Source of the DNA: Scleroderma bovista
Lineage: Eukaryota > Basidiomycota > Agaricomycetes > Boletales > Sclerodermataceae
Direction: 5' to 3'
Length of the DNA: 64,000 nt
Assembly (NCBI GenBank): GCA_037178675.1
Contig: JAYMGJ010000030.1
Coordinates: forward strand, 37,181 to 101,180
The position numbers and the translations under genes were made by a program. Below, piece by piece: positions 55,278-64,000 of the stretch. Numbering within the stretch: position 1 is the first letter of the stretch; every line of letters starts with the position of its first letter. The notes beneath the pieces were generated by a model. It was given only the letters and a program-made list of their open reading frames with translations. It was not told the origin of the DNA and did no database searches.

Positions 55278-56584
55278 ATGGCCAAGCGCCTCAACCAGAA
55301 CAAACCCACACGCATGTATTTTGCTCAATGTGATATGACATACTGACTCGTCTACTTTCAGTGCCACTTGAGCTTATCAAGCCCCACATCATGCGATTGT
55401 GGAAAGCCCGTCTCACAGACAAGGAAATCGTGGCAGAGCTTCACAAACATATTGACACCGGAGAGTATGGTATAGGGTGAGTTTACTAGCCTGTACATTT
55501 GCGACAAGCAAAGCACTCATCTCAGAAGTTTAACGAAGTTTGTGGCAATCCGGAAGAACCTTGGCTTGCACCGGACCCGGCAGCAAGCACACACCCTGGA
55601 GAGCATCCGAGACATCATGGTCGAGATGCGCAGGATGTACCCTGGTGCTGGCATCCGCGAGATGATCGGGTTGTTGTTTCATGAGCACAATATGGCCGTT
55701 TCAAGGTAAGCAATTTAAAATATCTGGGCACCCAACCACACACCGACCATCAACTTACATGTAGATCCGTCATGCGGGAGTATTTTGTGACCTATGAGCC
55801 CCACTTAATGAGGGAACGGAAGGCTAATCGTTTGCAGCTTCGCCGCTTTTGGGCTGCTGGAGTCAATGATATATGGGCCATCGATCAGCACGACAAGTGG
55901 CTGTGCTTCGGCCTTGCACTACACACTTGCATCGAACCCTTTTCAGGCCACATCCTGTGGATGAAGGTCTGGCACTCTAATCGCAATCCCCAGCTTGTTG
56001 TTGAGGCATTGCAGCGTAAGTGTGCTATATGAATGCATCCTTTTTGGGCTGATGCTCCCGCATTGTCAGACATCCCTATGGTCACTCAAAGTGATCCCGG
56101 AACAGAAAACGTTGGCATCGCGAATGCGCAAACGTTACTGCGGCAAATGCACGACCCAATGCTTGAAGGGTTTGTGCAGCACAGGTGGATGCGCACAAAA
56201 AAAAACATCAAGCCGGAAATTGCCTGGTCACAACTCAGACGGCGGTTCTGCCCAGGCTTCGAGGCGCTTCTTGAGACAGGTGTGGACGAAGGTTGGTATG
56301 ACCCTGACAACACCTTACAGTTGTGAGTTTTGCACCTGTCTTCCGACGTTGGAACTGATTGCATCTGTCAATAACCACAGAATGGTGTTTCATTGGGTAT
56401 TTATCCCCTGGCTCCAAGTGGAGCTGAACAGCTATCAAGACCGTATCAACAACAGCCGAAAGCGCCATGACAAGAAAAAGGTAGGTTAACCCTTCTGTAT
56501 TTATCATGGGGCTGATTCTCGTGAAGGTTTTGCCCCACGGTATTCCAGAGCTCATATACACATGTGCACAAGACTATGGCACGC
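55278..56584 (+). pseudogene. integrase-core (DDE) domain gene, 3' truncated
   Basis: Exon 1 starts MAKRLNQNKPT; the first intron would use a GC donor (GCATGT) and TTTCAG acceptor. Next come LELIKPHIMRLWKARLTDKEIV, TKFVAIRKNLGLHRTRQQAHT, REMIGLLFHEHNM, then the catalytic core: NDIWAIDQHDKW (first Asp), TQSDPGTENVG (second Asp), HRWMRTKKNIKPEI and a C-terminal FIPWLQVELNSYQDR...KRHDKKK-VLPHGIPE. This is a fungal protein type with an rve-like integrase fold, found as single genes in basidiomycetes and probably of transposon origin. The frame is broken off at the giant LTR (56585) shortly before the usual end of the protein. No stop is seen before that. Confidence 0.7.
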
Positions 56585-57100
56585 TGTCACGCACCAAACG
56601 TGTTTGGTACTGTGGACATGGAGAAAGTTAGCTGATGAAACTAATGCGAAGAACGCACACCCAAGATCTGTTGAAAGATTGCCCCGACTTGAGGGATACA
56701 GACAGCCCTCGCTATCCATATCACGCAAAGTCATGACTATCCTTATGCGAAGGATGAATACAAGCTTGTCATAGCCATCTATCGCACAAGAATGACTATC
56801 CTGGAGCAAGAGATGAATGCCATCGTCTGGCAGTCATCCCTCGCACAAGAACTGCCAAGAAGCAGAAGAATCCAAGGATTGGTGATCATTTCAGTATGAG
56901 AGAGGAATGCAACCTACTGCAGTCCAACTCCCATACCAGAACAACCAAAGAAGCAGAAGAAACGATAGAGAAACAAAGGAAAAAAAGGAAGAATCATTTT
57001 TTAGCGCCCAAATGTCAAATTTAGGCGCCCAGTGCCGGCATTCCGATATTTTGAATAGCTCCGCCATTTTTGAAGCTATCAATCATGTGACTATACCATC

Positions 57101-57598
57101 ATGGAGCCTAGACCGTGGTCTATCTGCCTGTCAAGTTCCGACGTAAATCCGTTCATTTCCCATGGAGATATTCCACCCGCAATCCAGACACCCACTTCAT
57201 CACTCACTATGGAGTCCACATTTTCTCTGGAACGTTTCTCCGCTATTGCAGCAGACCTCAACTATGTCCTGCTCTTGGGACAGCCTCTCCCTGAGCTCCT
57301 GTGTACTGTCTGGTACATATCTTCCCAGCCTTCTCCCTCAGTCCCTCTCGTTCTCAGTCAGCGCGTTCTCCTCGTCAGTCCTGCGTCGCGCACATACTTT
57401 GGTCGTCTCAAGTCTATCGTTAGACTTGAAAATTCATACCTGGTCGTCTCTGTGTCTCCTGAGTCCTCTGCATATGGTCCTTTCATCCCAGAGTCCTGTC
57501 ACATCCATCTCCCTCTATCATTCATCTCGCTTCCCTGGACATGTCGAATCCGCTACTTGCGATTCTCTTCCCTGCTATCCTGCAACAAACACGAATGA
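57101..57598 (+). CDS. conserved ORF inside the giant LTR (copy C)
   Basis: The frame is MEPRPWSICLSSSDVN...SSLTMESTFSLERF...CNKHE, 165 codons, in the U3 about 0.5 kb from the LTR start and 0.8 kb upstream of the TATA box. A stop shared by both families lies just upstream of the conserved block, so the coding unit probably begins near here. No domain recognised. If expressed it would need a promoter inside the first 500 bp or an upstream transcript. Confidence 0.5.
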   Translation: MEPRPWSICLSSSDVNPFISHGDIPPAIQTPTSSLTMESTFSLERFSAIAADLNYVLLLGQPLPELLCTVWYISSQPSPSVPLVLSQRVLLVSPASRTYFGRLKSIVRLENSYLVVSVSPESSAYGPFIPESCHIHLPLSFISLPWTCRIRYLRFSSLLSCNKHE

Positions 57599-58361
57599 AA
57601 CAGTGCTCTAGAACCCTTCTTAGAAGTCCTAATAGAGTACAGAACCTTCCCCTTACTGCTCAAGGGAAGACTGCACTTCGGGAGCACCAAATTTCGCGTT
57701 TTTGCTCTACAGAAGCTCAATCCAAGGGATTTGTGACACTCTGTGACCAGCTGTGACTCTACTTGTCATTCCAGGCCCCCTGACACTGCTCTTCTGGTCG
57801 GATCAATTCTTTTATTATCCCCCAGCCACTCCCATCAGTGGCACTGCTTCAGAAGCTCATCTCCAGATCTAAAGTTCAATAAATCATAGGTTGTGCTTCC
57901 CTTCTTTCTGAGTCACACAGAGTCACTCTGGCTCACTCTGACTCACTCTGCTGCGCATTATTCATCCCCTCTTGGCATTACTAATCCCCATTACTCCCCT
58001 TACCAATCACTTACCAATCATCCTTCAAATCATGCTTATCATGCTGCTTATCAATTCATGACTCATGCCCCTATGATTCATATGCATTATGTCATCGCAT
58101 ATGCTCATTTAGCTTCGATCTACTCATCCCATGCTTTCTCCCCCTCTCTTTTGGGCCCCATGCAATGATTTTTCCATATTCTTGGTTATACACCCCTTTT
58201 TACCTATGTTTTTGCTCTTTCCCTTGGCTCAGCAGCTTGTTCAGGCTCTCCCCATCGATGACTCAGCCTGATTACACTGCTTATCAATCGCTTACCAATT
58301 TCTTACCAATCTCTTACCAAGCACTTAGTCATTTGTGCTTACAGGGCCACAGCCCCTCCTG

Positions 58362-58416
58362 TATATAAACCAGCAGCCAAAGGCTGCAAGGAAGTGTCTG
58401 CTTCCCCCTCAATAAA
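58362..58416 (+). promoter_or_regulatory. TATA box and polyadenylation signal of the giant LTR
   Basis: TATATAAA (58362-58369) and AATAAA (58411-58416) lie about 50 bp apart. In an LTR this would put the transcription start and the poly(A) site close together, with a short R region. The same block is present in copies A and B on the minus strand. Confidence 0.5.
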
Positions 58417-58929
58417 GCGACCACATTCACTCTCCCTCACTGTCTATAAGCTCTATCTCTGTCTTTGGACTTGTAGGTCACTCAGTGCTGGCCTAAAGCT
58501 CCTATATTGCTGTTTATCAGATATATCTTGTATCTGATCATTTCTCTAGGCTGAAGCGCAGTCTAGCATCACTGTCCACTCTATCCCATCACTGTCCATC
58601 GCATTCTTGAAGCAGGAACTGTCCCCTTGCTTCCCCTCTGCTCCATCACTGCTGTTACACCCCTGTCATCAATCTATCATCACTCTTCAATCCCAGGACT
58701 CTTCCTAACCACTGTGGTAGGCTGAAGAGGAGTCAATACCATCCCCAGTCGCATTCCATCCCCATCAGAAGCCCTTCCCTTCCCTCCTGCATCCTGCCTG
58801 AAGGCGTGCAGCACATCCCCCTGAGGACATTAAATACCAGAAACGCAAAGGAAGACCACCACTCGCATATTGCTGTCATTTGGTGTTGGTTGTTGGTTGT
58901 TCTGACCTCTTCCCTCACTTAGGCGCACA

Positions 58930-59631
58930 GTGATACTATTCATTATCATGTCTCCCAGCGGTCCCTATTTCCCTCAAGGGCTGCAACCAGTCTCATTGCT
59001 TGCAATACGCGAGAACGTGCGGGCATGGCCCGGTGGCACTGGAGGCCACAAAGTGGGGGGAAACTATTCACCTGGCTTCCTTCCACAGCACATTGCGTCC
59101 AGTCAAGGGTACGATCAAGTTCTCTGGCTTTTCGGGAAGGATGCTCAAGTAACAGAAGCGGGCGGGATGAACTTCATTGTTGTTGTAGAGCGGGATGATG
59201 GTGATGGTAAAACACTTCTTAGGTATATTCTCTACGAGTATCATTAACACTATGCAGGCTACGATTTGATCACCGCACCCCTGGATGGTACGATCCTGCC
59301 CGGGGTCACTCGCTCTTCATGCTTGACACTTGCGGGAGACCCTTGCTTCCAACAAGCCACATCTTTGCAACTGCATCCCATGGAACGGGTGTACACTATG
59401 TCCGACCTAACCGAGTGGTCTGCTCAGGGAAGACTACTCGAGGCATTGTGCATCGGTACGGCAGCAATCGTAGCTGCCGTGCACAAGATCGCATTTGAGG
59501 GCAAGGTCATTACCTTACCTGAGCACGAGTCTGGACTAGGACCTGTCGGAGTGGCACTGCGAGAGAAAATTCTTGCCATTCAGGAAGGCAGGGATGAGTA
59601 CCAAGGGTGGAGTGTGATGATATCTGAGTAA
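58930..59631 (+). pseudogene. branched-chain amino acid aminotransferase, 3' half
   Basis: The frame is open from the first base after the giant LTR: VILFIIMSPSGPYFP, then VRAWPGGTGGHKVGGNYSPGF, GYDQVLWLFG, TEAGGMNFIVVVERDDGDG, a GT-AG intron (59207-59257), YDLITAPLDGTILPGVTR, ERVYTMSDLTE, LLEALCIGTAAIVAAV, ending ISE-stop at 59631. These are landmark motifs of class IV (BCAT) PLP enzymes; BCAT makes or degrades Val, Leu and Ile. The N-terminal half, with the PLP-binding lysine region, is absent. The first codons match the middle of BCAT, so the gene is cut inside an exon. The reading frame that remains has no stop. Confidence 0.85.
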
Positions 59632-60455
59632 CCAAAGCACCCCTCGGACTTTTGAGTTCCGTAGGTATTCTCCCTCTTTAGAACTACTTAGAGAACTGTC
59701 TTTTGGAGTCGGTGGACTTCCTGTAGAATTAAGGTGGTTGTCGGTTATAGAACCCTTTCTCTGGCCTGATCAAACCGAAACTGCCTGCTTCACTCTCGAG
59801 GAAGCCAATGCCAAGGCATCTGACCAATCCAGCGTCCATTAGGCATTGAATTGCGTTGAATACCCATACACAACGCGTGGGGTATTGAGGGGAGTTGATT
59901 CGATTAGGCTCTTCATGTAATCGAATCTATTTGCCGGAATGGCTGTGATTCGAATGAGAGCAATCAAGAAATTTGAGCAGAGCACTCCACAGGTGTGTTG
60001 ATAGTCGGCTATCCAGCGACCTGTGACTAGGCCCCCTGAAGCTCCCTATGAGGTTCATCAGCAAATCTGCAAAATACTATCCAAGCTATTACAGCTTTTT
60101 ATGTGCCTTTCGGGACATTTAGGACATATTAAACTTTTCTGGCAATGCAGCCAGCACAACGTAACTCGCGTAACTCAGAGAAAGTTAACAAAGTCCCACA
60201 GGCCACGATAATGTCACAATAAGTCCAAAAAATTGGCGAGTTGCCACAAAGTCAAAAAAGTACAAATAGACTATTATACAACTGTTCATCTTAACAACCT
60301 CAGTATGAGGTGGAGATAGCCATCACGGAGGCACATCTAATACAATGAATTGATTTCAAAATACGACACCAGCAGTAAGAGACAAACCAATTCAAATTTT
60401 GTTTCGCCTCCTGGTGACACAGACAGGCTGGATGTCTTCTTCTCCAGGAATGCTG
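59632..60455. other. intergenic DNA, nothing recognised
   Basis: No convincing gene or repeat. A few short frames near 60023-60211 look like chance. Confidence 0.35.
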
Positions 60456-62060
60456 TCATGGAAACGAATGAAAGTTTGGTGAGGCTGAACACCTGCGATC
60501 GGCCCAAGTAAGAGACACGACGTGGAGGTGGAGTATCCATAACAATTCTTGTCCGTTGAATAGCGAATCGTGAGGCCAGGTCGGTGACACCACCGTATAT
60601 GATATCTGGCTTCTTATGTCGAGAAGAAGACCTGCTCTAGATGCAACTGACGAGTGAGAGGTGGGTGAAGGGGAACATCTTGCTTTTGGTTGGTGGTGCG
60701 TGAATGTGTTCTGATAGCTTCGAGTACCCCGGCGATGAGGAAGCCGACACGATCTTGGCGGAAAGATCCTCAATGCCAATTGGAGTGGGGGGTGACGCAG
60801 ATGAGGCGGGTGACGATGTAGAATACGAGGGAGAGGGAGTCTCTGGGGGCGAGTTGAATGAGGGCAATGAGGGCAATGAGGGCACGTACTGTGCATTGGA
60901 GGGAGAATACTGTTGCTCATTGGACGGCGACGGGGTGAGGCCACAAGTGGGGGCGGCAAATGGTAAGGTGGAGGGCGACGGAGTTGACTTCTTCGTTGGC
61001 AGAAGAATATAAGTTGGATAAGGGCCGGGGCCCGCAAAACCCTTGCGTACCATGTCTTCGAAGAGGGAGTCTCTGGGGGCGAGTTGAATGAGGGCAGTGA
61101 GGGCAATGAGGGCACATACTGTGGGGGTGGTGGAGTTGACTTCTTCGTTGGCGGAAGAATATAAGTTGGATAAGGGCAGGGGCTTGCAAAATCCTTGCGT
61201 ACCATGTCTTCGAAGAGGGAGTCTCTGGGGGTAAGTTGAATGAGGGCCGTGAGGGCAATGAGGGCACGTACTGTGCATTGGGGGGGAGAATACCATTGCT
61301 CGTTGGACGGCGACGGGGTGAGGCCACAAGTAGGGGCGGCGGAGTCGACTTCTTCGTTGGCGGAAGAATATAAGTTGGATAAGGGCAGGGGCTTGCAAAA
61401 TCCTTGCGTACTATGTCTTCGAAGAGGGAGTCTCTGGGGGCAAGTTGAATGAGGGCAGTGAGGGCAATGAGGGCACGTACTGTGCATTGGGGGGAGAATA
61501 CCGTTGCTCGTTGGACGGCGACGGGGTGAGGCCACAAGTGGGGGTGGCGAACGGTAGGGCGGCGGCGGCGGAGTCGACTTCTTCGTTGGCGGAAGAATAT
61601 AAGTTGGATAAGGGTCGGGGCCTGCAAAATCCTCGCGTACCATGTCTTCGAATTCCTTCAACGTTGCCAGATCGACGTTCAACTCCCACTCCAAATACTG
61701 GCACATCTCTCCATCTGATTTATCTCCCTCAGCTGGAATACCCCCTTGGTGACGATCGACCACGATTTGTTTGAATAGGTATCGTCACAGATGACTTGCT
61801 GGCCAGCATGAACGCAGATACGAAGAGACAATGGCCCGATGATCCCCGTGCAGTGGGAAAACGCGCCTTGGCCCATTGAAGGAGGACAAGGGCCATGAAT
61901 ATGACTGAGGGGTGTAGTTTCATCCGATGGAGGGCATATGCAATAAAATAAGGCAGCTTCACTGTCGAGCCAGAAGAGGACGGGGGCAACTCTGGGCAGG
62001 CGAAGAGGTGGGTGACAAATTTGGCAGATATGCGTGATATAGAGGGTCAGGTTGCCACGA
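60456..62060 (-). pseudogene. cyclin (Pho80/PCL-like) pseudogene with amplified 3' end
   Basis: On the minus strand a cyclin box is readable: ISAKFVTHLFACPELPPSSSGSTVKLPYFIAYAL, HPSVIFMALVLLQWAKARFP, HCLFVSAFMLASK, then after a lost base DDTYSNKSWSIVTKGVFQLREINQMER, and after a further shift (probably a 4-base GAGA loss) MCQYLEWELNVDLATLKEFEDMV. Pho80/PCL-type cyclins activate Pho85-like kinases. After the cyclin end, PYPTYILPPTKKSTPP passes into a tandem repeat (60829-61653) that keeps the frame open to 60456. At least two frameshifts make it a pseudogene; an upstream exon was not found. Confidence 0.65.
60829..61653 (-). repeat. tandem repeat derived from the cyclin 3' end
   Basis: About four copies of a unit of roughly 150-235 bp, each containing GAGGGAGTCTCTGGGGGC, runs of TGAGGGCAA, GACGGCGACGGGGTGAGG and CTTCTTCGTTGGC on the plus strand. 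Starts are near 60829, 61063, 61212 and 61421; the second copy has an internal deletion. Unit lengths are not all multiples of three, so the cyclin-derived peptide appears in different frames in successive units. Confidence 0.8.
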
Positions 62061-62222
62061 AACGAACACTGCCGATTGGGTTTCTGATGTGCATTGGAAA
62101 GAGTAGGGAAGACGGAAGACTGGAAGTGCTTACCTGCTGATGATAAGGTATCCGGGGGTGAGAGGCATTGTGCAGTGCACAAAAGAGGGGTGGGTTTCCA
62201 CACTGCATAGCCCAGCGCTGAG

Positions 62223-64000
62223 CTAGAATGCAATCTTGAATGCATGATGATCAGCATATTTATTAACATAGAAGGAATGAAACATGTCATAAGAATTATG
62301 AGGTCCAATGTCTTGGGAATCAATGTTGTGAGTAACGTAGATGGGGATAAGATGCGCTGCGCGATATATAGTGTCAATGTGAATGACAGTGATGTTTCGG
62401 ATATTGCGTGCTCGGTAGCCTGGACGGACAATCCACATCCCTGTAGCCTCGTCAGGGCCATCCCCTACATGGTCGAACCAATGCACAACCGCACATGGAT
62501 AGTCTGTCCCTAGATACTTGAATGAAAAGAAACACAAGACACGTGCAATGTCCAGGCCACGCATGCCTGGCATCTGCGGGTCAGTTACAACGAACACACA
62601 ATCCAAACGGGGGCTTCCATCCCGCCACATGGGGCAGGAACGGATATACTCGCGACGCATGCCATAGATGCCACTTAGATCACTGGGTGTGAAGAAAGTG
62701 GAGCATGCCGAGTTAAAGACATGGATTTTACCGTCATAAAACAGGCACTCGTCAAGAGGTATATTGTCTGGATTGCGAGGATCGGCAGGATGGAACTGAG
62801 AGTGAAGGTAGCGGCATAGAATGCTTGGGAAGTGTGGTATGTTGAGTTCGTCTGCTAGAGCAGCTACTTTCTGCGCACGATTATGTTCTAAGATGGGCTG
62901 ATCAGAACTTATGCAAGAAACTGTAAGTAGAACATACAATGAACACGCACCAATGAGACATGCGCATCAATCCTCATTGAAGTGTCAACCGCTTCACCTG
63001 CATCCTCTTCATAACCCGCCATTGGTTGCTCTATGTCTGGTGCATCGTGGCCACCTTGCTCGGCGCCATTGCGCTGATCCTGATTCCCATTAGCACGGTG
63101 TTCTAATCAACAGTCAAAAACAATGGTCACTCATCAAATGGAGTTTCATACCTAACGCCTCAAGCACCTGAGATATACATGATCCGTTTAGCATACCACG
63201 CTCTTTAAAATCTGCACCGCTGCAGCAAGTTTGTCCAGCCTTTGGTTAATCAAAAGCATTTGGCCCAAAGCTTGAAAGCAGTTAGTACGCCGATAAGGCC
63301 GTTTGACAGCCTTAATATGTTTCGACTCAGTAATTGAGGAGCAGAGTCCATTTGGTGCACCGAACTGGCGGATAAGGTAGTTGTAGTGCTTCATCGAGTG
63401 TTGCCGGGGTAGTGAGAAGGTATCGACAACACCGGCATTCCAGAAGACTTTGCGAAAATGATGGAAGCGTTGAAGCACATCGTCGATTTCATCAAGTGTT
63501 TGTTCAGTAATGACGTTTCGACGAATGAGGTAAGAGAATTCAAGAAAGGCTCGAAATGTATGCACTACATCTTTTGGCACATAGCCTTCGATGGCCACAA
63601 TGTAAACCTGTGGAGCACTGGTCGATAATCACAGGCAGGAAAAATATAAACTTTATTACCTTCATTAGACCCTTCGAATCATTGCCGGTCCATTGTTTAA
63701 AGTGCTGGCCTTGAGGGAAGCGCCACAGGCCAGTAAACGGCACCACAGCTGCAATCCTAAAAGTTATAATTGATGAAGTGAATGGTGTGAATCACTGAAT
63801 CACATACTGCCGGTCAATTTCATCAAGGATCTTCTCTGCATCTGCCTTCGTACTATGAGTTCGGATGAGGTACTTCTCAACCCATTCCACCAAGTGATCT
63901 TTGAATCTGCCCTTGATGAGTTGGTGAAGAATATCCAGTGAGAGCATTTGATGGATATCTGCACGCGGGAAGTCGTTTGTAAATGGCTGTCTTCGATTAG
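62223..64000 (-). pseudogene. Plavaka-type transposase, partial
   Basis: Reading from the window edge on the minus strand: PFTNDFPRADIHQMLSLDILHQLIKG, an intron, IAAVVPFTGLWRFPQGQHFKQWTGNDSKGLMK, an intron, VAIEGYVPKDVV, FSLPRQHSMKHYNYLI, APNGLCSSITESKHIKAVK, ALGQMLLINQRLDKLAA, then a one-base shift, ADFKERGML, and from 62939 the C-terminal part (ARVLCFFSFKYLGTDYPCAVVHWF, GMWIVRP, IHIDTIYRAAHLIP, NKYADHHAFKIAF). These are characteristic of Plavaka transposases (CACTA/CMC-like DNA transposons of basidiomycetes). The N-terminal catalytic part lies beyond 64000. The frameshift near 63215 suggests an inactive copy. Confidence 0.8.

Larger units (their letters stand above)
56585..58929 (+). mobile_element. 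giant solo LTR, family 2 (copy C)
   Basis: TGTCACGCACC...CTTAGGCGCACA, 2345 bp. A TATATAAA box (58362-58369) and AATAAA (58411-58416) near the 3' end fit a U3-R-U5 structure and fix the orientation. The flanks are a truncated integrase-core gene on the left and half of a BCAT gene on the right; flanking four bases (ACGC, GTGA) do not match. It carries the intact 165-codon ORF. Confidence 0.85.

Noticed and set aside
60023..60211. A short frame (MTRPPEAPYEVHQQICKILS) as a transposase remnant.
   Set aside because: Too short and without diagnostic motifs.
1..64000. tRNA or rRNA genes, CRISPR arrays, riboswitches.
   Set aside because: No cloverleaf-like B-box/A-box pair, rRNA-like sequence or regular spacer-repeat array was recognised; CRISPR and riboswitch classes are not expected in this kind of genome.

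Overview
The window looks like a transposon-rich stretch of a filamentous basidiomycete genome, most likely Agaricomycetes (a Boletales-type species is possible but not provable here). The evidence is short GT-AG introns of about 45-60 nt, KDZ-type and Plavaka-type transposases, Ty3/Gypsy chromoviruses, Ty1/Copia fragments, and host genes (HET-domain, P450, alpha-kinase, BCAT, cyclin) of the fungal kind. All family names are from recognition by eye; no search was run.

Layout. 98-2544: a giant (2.1-2.4 kb) LTR in minus orientation. 2545-7456: a 5'-truncated Gypsy gag-pol broken by TGA codons and one solo LTR. 7457-23919: an island I read as a large KDZ-type element with four genes: a Zn2Cys6/coiled-coil protein (-), an unknown protein (+), a second unknown protein with repeated mini-exons (-), and a truncated KDZ transposase (+). 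It carries a 20-bp phased tandem array and is strongly enriched in the palindrome CCGCGG. Later LTR insertions occupy 13918-18193, 21904-22184 and 22494-23069. 23920-26262: another giant LTR. 27513-41016: two chromoviruses, A (3' truncated) and B (complete with paired LTRs, 33481-40274), then a piece of a second A copy. 41017-43115: giant LTR. 43116-45341: Copia remnants and a Myb/SANT-like fragment. 45523-50890: a HET gene and a P450 gene, with a decayed partial duplicate of both. 51218-51614: Copia 3' end. 51919-54695: an apparently intact alpha-kinase-type gene. 55278-56584: 5' part of an integrase-core gene, cut by a giant LTR (56585-58929), whose other side abuts the 3' half of a branched-chain aminotransferase. 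60456-62060: cyclin pseudogene with an amplified 3' tandem repeat. 62223-64000: Plavaka-type transposase running off the window.

Main points of interest. (1) Chromoviruses A and B share an A-AAA-AAA heptamer at the gag end, a 6-nt spacer and a hairpin whose stem covaries; pol lies in the -1 frame, and that frame is conserved upstream of the first pol ATG. The 2.6-7.5 kb Gypsy has its own GGGAAAT plus hairpin. (2) The giant LTRs carry a sense ORF of about 120-165 codons whose divergence between two families falls mainly at third codon positions, so LTR DNA seems to have been under protein-level selection. (3) In the KDZ island a Zn2Cys6 protein sits beside its plausible CCG/CGG target, repeated every 20 bp. 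(4) All nine in-frame stops in the two decayed pol genes, and three more in other genes, are TGA where CGA is the likely ancestor, which points to CpG deamination. (5) Several giant LTRs join unrelated half-genes without a target duplication, which suggests LTR-mediated rearrangement.
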